Shown: piece by piece, positions 11,016 to 21,720 of the stretch | Layout of the letters: each line of letters begins with the position of its first letter | Numbering within the stretch: position 1 is the stretch's first letter | Assembly: GCA_963383645.1 (NCBI GenBank) | Contig: OY726566.1 | Span: 96,439,321-96,503,320, forward strand | DNA length: 64,000 nucleotides | Direction: 5' to 3' | Origin: Muscardinus avellanarius | Taxonomy: Eukaryota; Chordata; Mammalia; Rodentia; Gliridae | The notes under the pieces: model-generated | What the model was told of the DNA's origin: nothing | Database searches by the model: none | The model's input: the letters and a program-made list of their open reading frames with translations, nothing else | Made by a program: the position numbers and the translations under genes

Positions 11016-12185
11016 TCTATAAATAAGATAATTAAATGTACCATAGAAATACATATTTCTGTATGCAAATAAATATATTATACACAAACGCTTAACGTGC
11101 AATGTGATGTGTGCGGCTTCAGAGTACTAACAGATTTGTATGTGATCCACTTTTGAAGGAGGTAGTGTTTGCATTTGAAGGAAGAGATTTGAGGACAGCC
11201 CAAATCCTACTTATATTAATATTAAACTGCTCTGTAATCTTTGGGAGCCTGGCACCACGTTCCAGCATCTCTTGGAGGAGTCAGTGGATGAATCTTGCTG
11301 TTCTCTTCACCCCATGTGACAGCCGAGCTTCCTTCGCCGTGCCCCTGATGGGCCACGATGAGACTCCCCAGCTGGTGGCTTCCCACAGCTGTGTTGATCT
11401 CCTGTCTGATTTGCCTGATGAGGCTGCAGCCAACCCTTTCTCAGAAAGTTTCACTCTCTTCCAAAGTAACTGATTTTAGTGAAATCAACAATAATCATAC
11501 TGGGAGAAGAGGATGACCTTCAGAATGATTTTTTAGTGTGACCAACATGGTAAAAAAAAATTGTAGCAGCACTGTGTTTTATCAATCATGTTTCTTCCTC
11601 TTGGCTTCAATACAGCAACCCAGATATTAAATGAACCCCCACCCAAATTTAATGAAATATAAAAGTGCAAGTTTTTCTTGCGAAATGATGAAATAGATGG
11701 TTTGCTCTTAAGGGTCCTATACTTTCATTTTTCTCTGCAACAATTCTCTTTCTTTCTCAGTTGTCTACTTAACTGCCCACTGTCTTATGAACACTCGAAG
11801 GTCCATTAACATGATTTGATTGTTATTACTTGACGCTGGTTATGCTGTCCCTGAAGACACTTACCTTTTAGTACAAAACATAAACACTGAATAATTGAAA
11901 GATTAATATTACACTCTTTACTTTCCAAGGTATGCAATGGTAGTGATATTTCCAATTAATTCTAGTTTCTTCACATGTTATAACACACTCCGATGTCTAT
12001 CCACTACCTACCTTTTAATTCATATGATACAATTTGCCCATATGAATTCATGTCCCTTATGGGAGGGGGACCCCTTGAGGTTGCTTTCCATTCCTATTGA
12101 CTTCATCTTCATCTGGTTGCAGTCAAGTATTCTCATTTTGTTTTTAAGAATTTGAATTAAAATCTGTATCGCCGAAGTGTCAAAG
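11016..12185. other. No recognised element; unassigned 120-codon ORF inside
   Basis: The interval holds a slightly GC-richer part (11240-11470) with an open plus frame at 11111-11473. Its translation has no domain, signal peptide or repeat I recognise, and no intact ATG context argues for it. It could be conserved non-coding DNA or an old relic. Confidence 0.35.
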
Positions 12186-12196
12186 TCTAGTCCTCA

Positions 12197-12424
12197 GGAC
12201 AGAGTGTGGTGGCTCACGCCTTTATTTCCAGGACATGGGAAACTGAGACAGGAGGATTGCAGTTTTGAGACTAGGACCCGCAATTTAGAGAAGCCTCGGG
12301 AACTTAGTGAGACTGTGTTTCAAAATAAAAAAATAAAATTGGTCTAAGGGCGAAGCTCACAGTAGAACACCTCTAGGTTCAATTGCTCATCACAAACAAA
12401 GAAATAAATAAGCAAACAAACAAG
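12197..12424 (+). mobile_element. B1-dID SINE (type A), diverged
   Basis: Old dimer with TAAA/CAAA tail, flanked by tctagtcct at 12186-12194 and 12429-12437. Confidence 0.88.
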
Positions 12425-12519
12425 CATTCTAGTCCTAACTGGAGAGTTGCAAGTACTAAAGGAGAGAAAACATATTGTCATTAAGGAAGAATTTTGCATG
12501 TTTATAAAGTAGACCGGTA

Positions 12520-12572
12520 TTTTGTTTTGTTTTGATTTTGTGGTACTAGGGATTAAACCCAGAGACATTCTA
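12520..12572 (-). mobile_element. ID-half SINE fragment
   Basis: T-rich lead-in followed by 'ggtactagggattaaaccca', the reverse of an ID 3' half; the rest of the element is missing. Confidence 0.5.
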
Positions 12573-12720
12573 CACCAATGTGGACATGTGCAGGTGTGGT
12601 GCATTTTGCCCAGTCATGCTTGTAAAACTAAGTGATCTACAGCTGCACGGGGTGAATGAGGCCATGTCCTCACCACCAGTCTGTACTTCCTCTCAGGCCC
12701 AACACTTCACCCCATACAGT

Positions 12721-12749
12721 AGAGTGACTATATGCAATATAGTCACTCT
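12721..12749. repeat. Perfect 12-bp inverted repeat, 5-base loop
   Basis: agagtgactata (12721-12732), loop tgcaa, then tatagtcactct (12738-12749), an exact reverse complement. Confidence 0.97.
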
Positions 12750-12765
12750 GGAAATTGCAGTTGGA

Positions 12766-12801
12766 AATCTGGAAGTTGGAGGACATTCCAACTTCCAGAT
12801 T
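12766..12801. repeat. Perfect 15-bp inverted repeat, 6-base loop
   Basis: aatctggaagttgga (12766-12780), loop ggacat, then its exact reverse complement tccaacttccagatt (12787-12801). It starts 16 bases after the first hairpin ends. Confidence 0.97.
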
Positions 12802-12805
12802 CAGT

Positions 12806-12876
12806 GCTGAGAATTGAACCCAGGGTGTGGTGCGTGGTAGGTAAGTGTTCTAATACTGAGTATATATCTTTAGTCC
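12806..12876 (-). mobile_element. Monomeric ID SINE
   Basis: Reverse complement reads as an ID core: 'actcagtattagaacactt', 'acctaccacgc', then 'ccctgggttcaattctcag' with a B-box-like ggttcaatt. No B1 half is attached, unlike most copies here. Confidence 0.65.
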
Positions 12877-12877
12877 T

Positions 12878-12980
12878 TTACTCATTTATAGATGAGGAAC
12901 CAAAGGCTTAGCTCATTGAGATCAAGAAATTTTCCTAAGTAATAGATACTACAGGGAGTAGAGCCAGTACTCAAATTTAA
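12878..12980 (+). repeat. MIR fragment
   Basis: Diverged MIR core: 'tatagatgaggaac', then 'agatcaagaaattttccta', then 'agagccagtactcaaat', in MIR order. Confidence 0.6.
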
Positions 12981-13670
12981 AAGTGCTTATACACTGTTGG
13001 TGGAGTTGTAAATTAGTACAAACCTATGGAGATTGGTGTGGAGACTCCTTAAAAGACTCAGAATAGAACGCTCATTTGGCCCAACTATACCTCTCTTCAG
13101 AATCTTTTCAAAAGAATTAAAGTCAGAATACCATAATAATACAAGCATACTGGTGTTTATAACAGCACAATTCACAGTAGCCAAATTCTGGAAAGAACCT
13201 AGTCCATCAGCAGATGGAAGGGTCAAGAAACCATGGTGTATACACACAATGAAATTTTACTCAATCATAAAGAGGAACAAAGTTATTTTCTTCATAGAAA
13301 AATAGATGGAAATAGAGAATATTATGCTGAAATAAGCCAGTCTCAGAGAATCAAGGGCCATTTGTTTTCTTTTATATGTGGAAGTTATAGAGGAAATAGG
13401 AAACAAAAGGGTCTTCAGATAAATGAAGAGAGAGATGAGAATAGGGAAAGAAGATAAGGAAAGGGAGGTGGGGAGGGAAAGGAGGGAGGAAGAAAGAGTT
13501 TAAATAATGTTTGGCTCATATCTGAAAGCATCTACCAGTGTCAGTAACACATCCTTGGAGGTAGGATAAGGGAGTGGGTTAGGACACAGAGGAAAATACA
13601 TCCAGTGATATGTGCTTATATTTTTGTATCACTTTAAATCTCACTTTGATGTATAGTTACCATGTACCAA
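12981..13670 (+). mobile_element. L1 3' end (ORF2 end plus 3'UTR)
   Basis: Starts in the ORF2 tail ('acactgttggtggagttg'); decayed translation includes FITAQFTVAKFWKEPSPSAD, as in L1 ORF2 C-termini. It continues into a G/A-rich 3'UTR (13440-13500) and ends 'taccaataaatgtac'. 5'-truncated. Confidence 0.85.
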
Positions 13671-13682
13671 TAAATGTACTTT

Positions 13683-13871
13683 GTTTTTGGTGGTACTGGA
13701 GTTCATGGAAACCCTTCTACCTCCAGGCTACACTCCCGACACACCTATTTTTTATGTTTTTATTTGGAAACAGGCTCTCTTAAGCCAACGAGGCTGGCTT
13801 TGAACCTGCGCGATCCTCCTGTCTCTGCCTCCCAAGCGCGGGGATTACAAGCGTGCGCCACCATGCCCGGT
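13683..13871 (-). mobile_element. B1-dID SINE (type B) in L1 tail
   Basis: Well preserved type B copy with target duplication taaatgtacttt at 13671-13682 and 13872-13883, inserted at the very end of the L1. Confidence 0.95.
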
Positions 13872-14243
13872 TAAATGTACTTTTAAAATAACTTAATCAC
13901 AAGCAGGAAGTGCATGTGGATCTGCTTAAACTTGTTTTCTAAATAGGTCCAGTCATTCGTGGGACACACACAGAGGGGGGGCCACTGTACCGTCCTATAT
14001 TGACGGTATTGTAGAACAATGTAGCAAGAACTTGAAGCTTTGGACAAGGAAGAACAATTTTGCTTTTCTCGCTTAAACCTTCCAAAGTTCTTTACAGATA
14101 TTGAGCTTTATGTTATTTTTATTATGATAGTCAAATACTCCAACAGTAATCTTTAAGAAAAACCATTCCTATTAAAAATGGAAAGCATTCTTTAGGTAAC
14201 AAAATGCTCTTCATAAAGTGCTACCAACTTGCACAGTAAACTT

Positions 14244-14463
14244 TTTCATTTTATTTTATTTTATTTTAATCTTAAGTACTGGGTATTAAACCCCGGGGTA
14301 TTCTACCTGCAAGCTACAGCCTTGGCCTTTTTTAATTTGAAACTGGGTCTTATTAAGTTGCTAAGGGTCTTGTTAAGTTGCTGAAACTGGCTTCAAACCT
14401 GTAATCCTCCTGTCTCAGTTTTCCAACTACTGAGATTATAGGCATATGCCACCACACCTGGCT
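14244..14463 (-). mobile_element. B1-dID SINE (type A), (TTTTA)n tail
   Basis: Minus dimer led by an ATTTT repeat. Candidate target duplication acagtaactt-like at 14232 and 14466 with one mismatch. The linker segment is partly duplicated. Confidence 0.85.
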
Positions 14464-14489
14464 TATACAGTGAACTTTGCCTATTTTAC

Positions 14490-14560
14490 CCAAGCCCATC
14501 CTTACACTTGTCCTGTGAGGGAGGTACTACTCTCCCCTTTTAAAGATGAAGGTTGTGTGA
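14490..14560 (+). repeat. MIR fragment
   Basis: Short MIR core match: 'cttgtcctgtgagggaggta' then 'ctccccttttaaagatgaag'. Confidence 0.5.
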
Positions 14561-14794
14561 CATAATTAATTAAATAACCTGGCCTCCGCCATTTTGATTT
14601 CCTGTAAATAAGGAACTAAACTGCTCTGTTATAGTTTAAAAATTATATGTAGGCAGGAGAAAAATAGAGGAGTGAAGATAAAGTTTATATGTGCTAATAG
14701 ATACTATAACCCGAACACTATACTATAACCCTAATAAATTTGAACATTTAAAGCAAGTCTTTTAGAAACTGCTCACATATAGTAATAAAAAAAT

Positions 14795-15010
14795 GTCAGG
14801 CATGGCATGGTCATACACACCTGTAATTCCAGTACTTGGGAGGCTGAGACAGGAGGATCACAGATTTGAAACCAGCCTCAACAACTTGGTGAGGCTATCA
14901 GAAACTTACCAAGACCCCGTTTTCAAATAAAAAATAAAATTAGTCTGAGAATGGAGCTCAGGAGTAATATGCCCCTGGGTTCAATCTCTTGCACCACACA
15001 CACAAAAAAA
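14795..15010 (+). mobile_element. B1-dID SINE (type A)
   Basis: Full dimer; head contains a 5-base duplication (ggcatggcatgg). Tail mixes CA and A. Confidence 0.9.
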
Positions 15011-15955
15011 TTAAATTAAAATTTAAGGAAAAGAAAGAATGTGAGAATAATGTCACAAGGTAGATGAACACTACTTGGGGTCATGTTAGTACATACCATT
15101 TGGGTCGTCTCCCCTCAAGAAGCTGATTTGAGCTGTCCAAATTAACTGATGGTTTCATTTTTATATTTACTTCAGAGTACCCTTTTAAATAACTATTTTA
15201 TTTGCTTTTCGGAAAAGTTGAAGAATCACCAAGATCTGTCATATATTTTCCCTAATAGAATTCAGCTTAGTAAAATTTAATTCTTAACGTTTTATTTTGT
15301 GTATGTCATACATTGAGGGGAAGAAGGTGAACAAATCAAAGTCGTATTTAGAAATATTCTAGGATAAAGCCCAATGACTACTTGAGCTTTTAAAATCAAA
15401 TTATTGAATATAAAATCTGAGATTTTCTGTAGAAAGATAGTTTTCAATTTCTCTTAGTCGCTCCTGAGAGCTCTAATCATATTTCTTAGAAGAACCACCT
15501 CAGGGGTCAGAAACCATTTTTCAATTCAAAGTAAAATCAGACCTGCAAAGAAAAGTCAGACTGAAACTATGGGTTAGAGCTCTAGAAAACTATACAGAAA
15601 GTTCCCGCTAATGCATGACATGGAGCTAGAAAAAAACATCGAAGGGAGAAATGGAGGGAGTCCTGATCTGGTGAGAGGCTGATGATTATGAGAGTACAAC
15701 AGACAGAGAACCATGTGTCACTAATCAAAGTGTTGACACCTGGCTCCTAGGCCTCATGTGGCAAGGCATGCTGGGCATCTTTCTATAATCTCTCCCAGAC
15801 TACTCTCTTCTCCATTATGACCTGCCTTAGGAGTCAGATCTGTATGCAGTGCATTAATGTGCTCCCTTTACTTTATACTTAGGGTTATTTGGATTATCCA
15901 TAACCCTAATATGTCATGGCCCGCATACCAGAGTACAGGAGGAGACTGAGCTCCT
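15011..15955. other. No recognised element
   Basis: About 0.9 kb of unique-looking A+T-rich sequence with no ORF or repeat I can name. Confidence 0.4.
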
Positions 15956-16320
15956 AGTATTTTTTATTTTATTGGTGCCTTATAGTCTCACATCACCATC
16001 ATAATGTAAATCATGTTGACAGTGACATACACGCACACAGTACTTGGTGTCGCCCCCAAGTCCCCATTTCCCTCCCTTCCAGTACCAAGTGCCTAGAGTG
16101 ACATATGAATACATAGAGCCGATGGTAGTATTTTATCAACTAGATAGTATTTCATTATTTTCTACAATGTATTCCAACATTATATTTGTTTTTTAGGACT
16201 CCCTTTTGTTTTTTGTCTACTATGGTTCAGATAGGTCCCCTGTACATATAACCCAACAAGTGGCCCCTCTATGTTCAGTAATTTCCTCCTCTTTAGGCCT
16301 CCCTTAGACTTAGATATGAT
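15956..16320 (-). mobile_element. L1 3' end fragment
   Basis: Begins 'ttttattggtgccttatagt' (reverse of the L1 3' terminus) then C-rich 3'UTR and 'gtacatataacccaacaagt', matching other minus-strand L1 3' ends here. Confidence 0.7.
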
Positions 16321-16543
16321 AATGTCTCTTCATTTTTACCAACTTCACTATTACTAGTGTTTTGCAACCTATTCATAAGACTAAGAAGAAAATCATGTGA
16401 TTATGTCATGCTGGGAAAATAATTTGACAAGTCAAAATCTACTCATGACAAAAATACTCAGAAAAGTAAAAATAGAAGAAAGCTTGCTTAACTTGATAAG
16501 TAGCATTTACAAAACCATATAATCTAATATTATCCTTTTCGGG

Positions 16544-16860
16544 TTTTTTTATTTTAATATATCTTATTGGTGCATTGTAGTCAAACATCTCAATAGAATA
16601 TAAGACTTGTGAGGATATACAAGCACACATCACCCAACCCCCATCCCATTCCCTCCCGCTCCCTCGATCCCATGCTTCATTTAGTGATTGACTTTGATAT
16701 ATTTAAGTACATCATGTGCTTTAAAGAGATTACATCTTCCCCCCTCCCATCCGCTCTGGTAGGTCACCTTAATTGCTCCTCCATAGGGCCCCTTCTTCAA
16801 CTAGATTTCCTCCTATTACCCATTTCTTCCTAGTTTTGGGGAAAGCATCTGATTTTTCAT
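16544..16860 (-). mobile_element. L1 3'UTR fragment
   Basis: Reverse of an L1 3' end ('cttattggtgcattgtagtc') and C-rich 3'UTR. The segment 16768-16835 is repeated nearly exactly at 31515-31583 in another L1 3'UTR. Confidence 0.75.
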
Positions 16861-17341
16861 TTTCTGTGATATTTCCCTGTGGATGCCGCATTGCAGGCTC
16901 TGATCCCACTCTCGAAGGCCCTTACACTGGCCTCTCCTCACAGCAGGCTCCAACACCGGCCTTACCTCCAGGCAGACTCCTATCCTCGCCTCAGAGGCCC
17001 CGGCACCAGCCTCACTGTGCTGCAGGCTCTGGTCTCTGTCACAATGAGCGCAGGTCATCTACAGATGTTCTCTTTTTTCTTCCTTTTTTTTTTTTTAATA
17101 TGAAAAAGCAATACATGTCTTTTGCAAAAGCTGAGAGCCCGAATACCTGGTGGCAATGCATTTTTGTCTCCCCCACCAAAGGCAGAGGTCCACAGCTTCA
17201 CTACAGAGAGCAGGCTCTGCTGCTCCACGTGCACCCTGGCCTCCCGCTCTGTGCAGAGGAGCGCGGTGTCCATGAGGGCTGATGTCTCCCAGAACACGCA
17301 GCATGGCGGCCCAACCCAGCTATGCGGGGCTCACAACAATA
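16861..17341 (-). other. GC-richer segment of unknown origin next to an L1 3' end
   Basis: It has recurring 'caggctc' words (16890-17035), a T-run at 17084-17097 that would be a poly(A) tail on the minus strand, and a CpG-containing part at 17160-17340. Both strands are open for 60-190 codons but the translations resemble no family I know. It may be a processed insertion or part of an L1 5' region. Confidence 0.35.
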
Positions 17342-17690
17342 TGCTCCAAACACTTTTACCACTTAGTATGTTGTCCAGAATTCTGGAGCATGTGGGGTGG
17401 GAACAGTCTGCTTTTGGGGAGATTTCCTCAAAAGTTCAGGTGGATTGGCCTGGATCTATTTGTCCCTCCAAACACTGGTCACCACCAATGCAACCGTTGC
17501 CGCCACCACCATCTCAGTTCTCTCCTGAACACCTTTTCCACACAACATGTTTTCCAGGATTGCCCAGCATGTGCAGCAGTAGCAGTCTACCTTTGGGGAG
17601 ATTTCTTCAAAAGTTTAAGGTGGATTGGATTGGATCTCTGCCTCTCCCAAATACTGGCTGCCACCATTGCCACTACCAATAAATATAAGG
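17342..17690. repeat. Diverged tandem duplication, ~180-bp unit
   Basis: Unit 1 (17342-17520) and unit 2 (17521-17690) share 'ttggggagattt', 'tcaaaagtt', 'ggtggattgg' and 'ccaccattgcca'-like blocks at an offset of about 180. Two copies only. Confidence 0.85.
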
Positions 17691-18390
17691 ACCCCAAATA
17701 TAAAATATAAAACCTTTTATAATTGACCCCCAAATTATGCTCATAAGTAAATATAATTATCATGCATAGGATATATACTGAAAATTAAACAATGATGATA
17801 AATAAAAAAGAGAGGTAAATAAATATAGATATATACTTTGTTTACTACCTGGAAGCCTAAACAAAGTAAAGATGTCAATTTTCCCTGTGTTCTATAAAGT
17901 ATTATCACAATTCCTACCAAAATCCCAGGAAGAATTTTACACAACTATGCTAATATGATACAGCAAAAGGAAGGAACTAGAATAGCTGAGATAACTTTGA
18001 AAGAGGATAGTACTTAGTGAGGAATCAGTCTACCTGATCTCAGGATTCATGTAGCTATAGTAATCAATACTGTGTGGTGCTGGCAGAGGCATTAGCTAAT
18101 CCAAAAAAATAGTTTTTGTAGTTTTGCTTTGAACAGTCAAAGAAATTTTAGTCTGGTCTTAAAAACTATAATTACTTCAATAACAAAATTTCTGTTCTAT
18201 TGGATAGTTTTTGCTCTGTCCCAATACCTAATCCTTACATTCTATGGACCCATAATAGACAAATAAACTCTGTTTTGTTGTTTCTTTATTTTTTGTTTTG
18301 TTTTGTTTTTTACTCTTATCCCTCCACAGAGTTTAATTTCTTAAATTGTAGCTAATTGGAAGCAACGGGGGAATATAGGAACATGATCAC
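17691..18390. other. No recognised element, possible old L1 fragments
   Basis: A+T-rich; 17880-18110 has L1-like phrases ('cctaccaaaatcccaggaag', 'tggtgctggcagaggcatta') suggesting decayed plus-strand L1 ORF2. Confidence 0.4.
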
Positions 18391-18401
18391 ATTTAAAATG
18401 A

Positions 18402-18620
18402 TGACTTTTTTGTTTTTTTACAGTACTGGGGATGGAACCCAGGGGCATTCTACCTCCAAGCTATACCCCAGCCATATTTTTTGGTCTTTTTATTTTTTGA
18501 AACAGGGTCTCACTGAGTTGTGAAGGACCTTGCTAAGTAGATGAGGCTGTCCCCGAACTGTGATCCTCCGGTCTCATCCTCCTGAATGCTGGGATTGCAA
18601 GCATGCACCACCATGCCAGG
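18402..18620 (-). mobile_element. B1-dID SINE (type A)
   Basis: Full minus dimer with target duplication ttaaaatgat at 18392-18401 and 18621-18630. Confidence 0.92.
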
Positions 18621-18709
18621 CTTAAAATGATCACATCTTTTCTTTTATTGTTTATGCATTTGAGACATTCTGGGGCTTCACCACTCAGAGCTCCTAAAAA
18701 GATGTATCT

Positions 18710-18917
18710 TACCTAGTGCATGCTTATAATCCCAGTGCTTGGGAAACTGAGACAGGAGAGTTATAGGTTCATGGTTAGGCTCAGCAACTTAGTGAGGCTC
18801 TCTGAAACTTAGTGAGACTCTATTTCAAACTAAAAAATAAAATAGGTCTGTGAGTGTAATTCAGAGGTAAAATGTTCCTTGGTTCGATCCCCAATGCAAA
18901 AAAAAAAAAAAAAAAAA
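18710..18917 (+). mobile_element. B1-dID SINE, 5' eroded
   Basis: Dimer with a diverged head and 20-A tail, 80 bases after an oppositely oriented copy. Confidence 0.85.
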
Positions 18918-19534
18918 GTATTTCTTTTCACTTGAGGCACTAAAATCAGTTGGCTTTTTAACTTACAAAGTCCCAGTTTTCTTTTATTTTTCCTGTTCAT
19001 TCTTGCTTAAACACTAGCCATCTTTTAGCTCACCCCCTTTATTTTTTTAAAGTACTTCACAATAATTATTGCAAGGGTTATCAATGCATTGTTAACTCTT
19101 TCAAGATTTTTCCTGGATCAAATTGTCGTCTGTCTCACGTCTCACTGCCAACATCCATTTCACCATCATTGAACTTGCGCTTCCCTCTCCCCTGCTCCTA
19201 ATAATCACACTTTGAAGTGATTGTTGGTTACGCTCCAGGGTACAAGTCTCTGCATTGGTAGCGTTTACTACTGTAGGTCTTAGTAGCTTGGTAAAGCAAA
19301 TGCAGAAAGGGAGTGCCTCTTGAGCATTCACTTACAAAAAGCGACTCTGATACCACATCTTTTCGTTTTGTGATGCCACTAATTCAGAATCTTAATTTTC
19401 TGCCCTATGGATTAAGGAAAGATGATAATACACTAAGAGGATTTGAGAATTTAGTTTTCTCTGTTTCTAGGACTAGGATTCAGATGCCCAGCTGGCTATT
19501 ATCTGACACACGCCCCACCTATCATTTTAAAGTC
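18918..19534. other. No recognised element
   Basis: About 0.6 kb with no assignable repeat; two short overlapping ORFs (19101-19561) have no support. Confidence 0.4.
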
Positions 19535-19537
19535 AGA

Positions 19538-19752
19538 GTCGAGCTGAGTGGACGCCTTTAATTCCAGTATTTAGGAGCCTGAGACAGGAGGATCAGATCG
19601 CTGGACAGCCTCAGTGATGTAGTGAGACTACCAGCAGACTATCAAGATCCTGTTTCAAAACAAGAAATTAAAAAAAGAAAGTAAGTGGGGGGAAGGGTAG
19701 CCCAGAGGTAGACTGCTCAGAGGTAGAGGTAGTATAAATAAATAGATAAATA
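19538..19752 (+). mobile_element. B1-dID SINE, rearranged 3' half
   Basis: B1 half from 'gagctgagtggacgcct'. In the ID half the 'cagaggtag' motif occurs twice, as from a short internal duplication, followed by an AAAT/GATA tail. Confidence 0.85.
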
Positions 19753-20054
19753 GTAAGTCTGAGTAGTTATTAAAAATTAATATGTGTTTGCCTTAAGTAC
19801 ATGTGACTAACAGTTGTACATGTGCAGGAAATTGTATCACTGTTTTTTGTGACTGTGAAAATTATTAGAAGCATAAATATCTAATAATAGAGAAGACATA
19901 ATTTATTATATGTCTGAAATAGTAAAAAAAAATTTAAAAAAAAGTAATAAGATGCTGTGCTGAGGATAAGAACATGTATTTCCTCAGTCTTTTGTCAGTG
20001 ACTGGCCAGTTGGGAGTGGTTTTCACAGGAGATATGAATGTTTGGGGCAACGTT

Positions 20055-20060
<6 letters not shown>

Positions 20061-20085
<25 letters not shown>

Positions 20086-20269
20086 TTTGGTAGTACTGGG
20101 GTTCCTGAAAACCCTTCTACCTCCGGGCTACACTCCCAGACCCACTTTTATACGTTTTAATTTGGAAACAGGGTATCTTAAGCCAGCACGACTGGCTGGC
20201 TACTGTGCGATTCTCCTGTCTCCGCCTCCCAAGCACAGGGATTACAAGCATGCGCCATCGTGCCCGTCT
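20061..20269 (-). mobile_element. B1-dID SINE (type B), (TTTA)n tail
   Basis: Minus copy with tail expanded to (TTTA)n (to 20088). Perfect 13-bp target duplication caacgttttattt at 20048-20060 and 20270-20282. Confidence 0.95.
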
Positions 20270-20282
20270 CAACGTTTTATTT

Positions 20283-20975
20283 TTAAAGCAAAGGAAAAAA
20301 TATACTTGTGGGGATTAAAACAAATAGTACAAATAATAACAAGAATTGGAGTGAAAATCCCCAACATGTTAGTAATGGACACGAGGTGGTCAAATTGTGG
20401 CTACATTTTATTTTCTTTGCTTCATTTAATATTTATCTCGTGTTTCTTGGGAACATATGTTAATTTTAAAGTTTAAATAACACAAATAATTTTAATAAAA
20501 TAAGGTATAAACCTGCATAAAGGGATATTCTATTTTATTAAAATCTAGATGAACTTTTTAGAGGTAGACAGTTGTTAATTCTGTCTGGTAAAATAAGGAG
20601 CTGGTAACAGAATAGGCCATTTTCTTAGCTACATTTTATTACTTGCTTTTAGGAAACAGAAACCTTCTCAAGATAGCTTAAGTGGGGAGAATTTATCTTA
20701 AGTACTCAGATTCCACAGATATATGCAAGAAGCAGAAATAATTCTTGTGGGAGACAATGAAGTGTAAAAGGAAGCTTATGTGAGATCAAAGAAGATTTAC
20801 TTTCTGTCCTTCTTTCTCCTGTTCACATAAAAACAGGAGAAATAGGACTGAACATAAAAATAAGTAGGGATAAAAAAAAGACTGATAATTATTTTTCATT
20901 AGTTATTCGTTAAGAATTTGTACAGTAGTCATCTATTCATGCATAGGGAAAAAAGATGAAGATGTAGAAATGAAA
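20283..20975. other. No recognised element
   Basis: About 0.7 kb of A+T-rich sequence without SINE/L1 features. Confidence 0.4.
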
Positions 20976-20991
20976 GGAATGCAGGTTTTTT

Positions 20992-20994
20992 ATT

Positions 20995-21041
<47 letters not shown>

Positions 21042-21219
21042 TTGGTGGTATTGGGGATGGAACCCAGGAGCCTTCTACCTTTGGGCTACACTCCTAGACC
21101 TATATTTTCTTTGGAAACAGGGTCTCTTAAGCCAGCTGAGGCTGGCTTTGAACCTGCGTGATCCTCCTGTCTCAGCCTCCCAAGAGCTGGGATTACAAGT
21201 GTGCACCACCATGCCTGGC
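20992..21219 (-). mobile_element. B1-dID SINE (type B), first of a tandem pair
   Basis: Minus copy with a (TTTA)n tail. Flanks ggaatgcaggtttttt (20976-20991) and ggaatctaggtttttt (21220-21235) differ at two bases. The ID half mixes type A and B bases. Confidence 0.93.
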
Positions 21220-21235
21220 GGAATCTAGGTTTTTT

Positions 21236-21485
21236 GTTTTGTTTTGTTTGTTTTTGTTTGTTTGTTTGCTTTTTATTTTGTTTTGTTTTTGTTTTTGTTT
21301 TGTTGGTGGTATTGGGGTTCCTGGAAGCCCTTCTACCTCTGGGCTACACTCCCAGACCTATTTTATGTATTTTTAAAATTTGGAAACAGGGTCTCTTAAA
21401 CCAGCGTGGCTGGCTTCGAACCTGCGCGATTCTCCTGTCTCAGCCTCCCAAGAGCTGGGATTATAAGCATGCGCCACCGCCTGGC
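21236..21485 (-). mobile_element. B1-dID SINE (type B), second of a tandem pair
   Basis: Minus copy with an expanded TTTTG/TTTG tail (21236-21302). It ends against a third target-like copy ggcatctaggtttt (21486-21499). Confidence 0.93.
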
Positions 21486-21536
21486 GGCATCTAGGTTTTA
21501 AACAGGGATCAAGTACTCTCCAATGCAATTTCTCTT

Positions 21537-21720
21537 TTTAAAATATTCTTTTAGTGCACAGTGGAATTACACATGGTAATAAGGTTCGGAGTGACAGAAA
21601 CATTCGTGCACACAGCACTTGGTGTGTTTCTCTCCCAGTGCCACTCAGCTCCCTCTACCTTCCTGTACTTGTTACTGAGGTTAGTGTTGATAATTTCATG
21701 TCAAAAAAATCCTCTGACTT
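21537..21720 (-). mobile_element. L1 3' end fragment
   Basis: Starts 'cttttagtgcacagtggaat' and contains the 'acagcacttggtgt' word also present in the L1 end at 16040. 5'-truncated. Confidence 0.65.

Noticed and set aside
11111..11473. 120-codon plus ORF
   Set aside because: No domain, no start or splice evidence; it falls within the length expected by chance for 64 kb. Cross-species dN/dS would decide.
17122..17710. Overlapping ORFs of 142 and 186 codons
   Set aside because: They span a GC-rich, tandemly duplicated segment that stays open in several frames at once, which is not coding behaviour.
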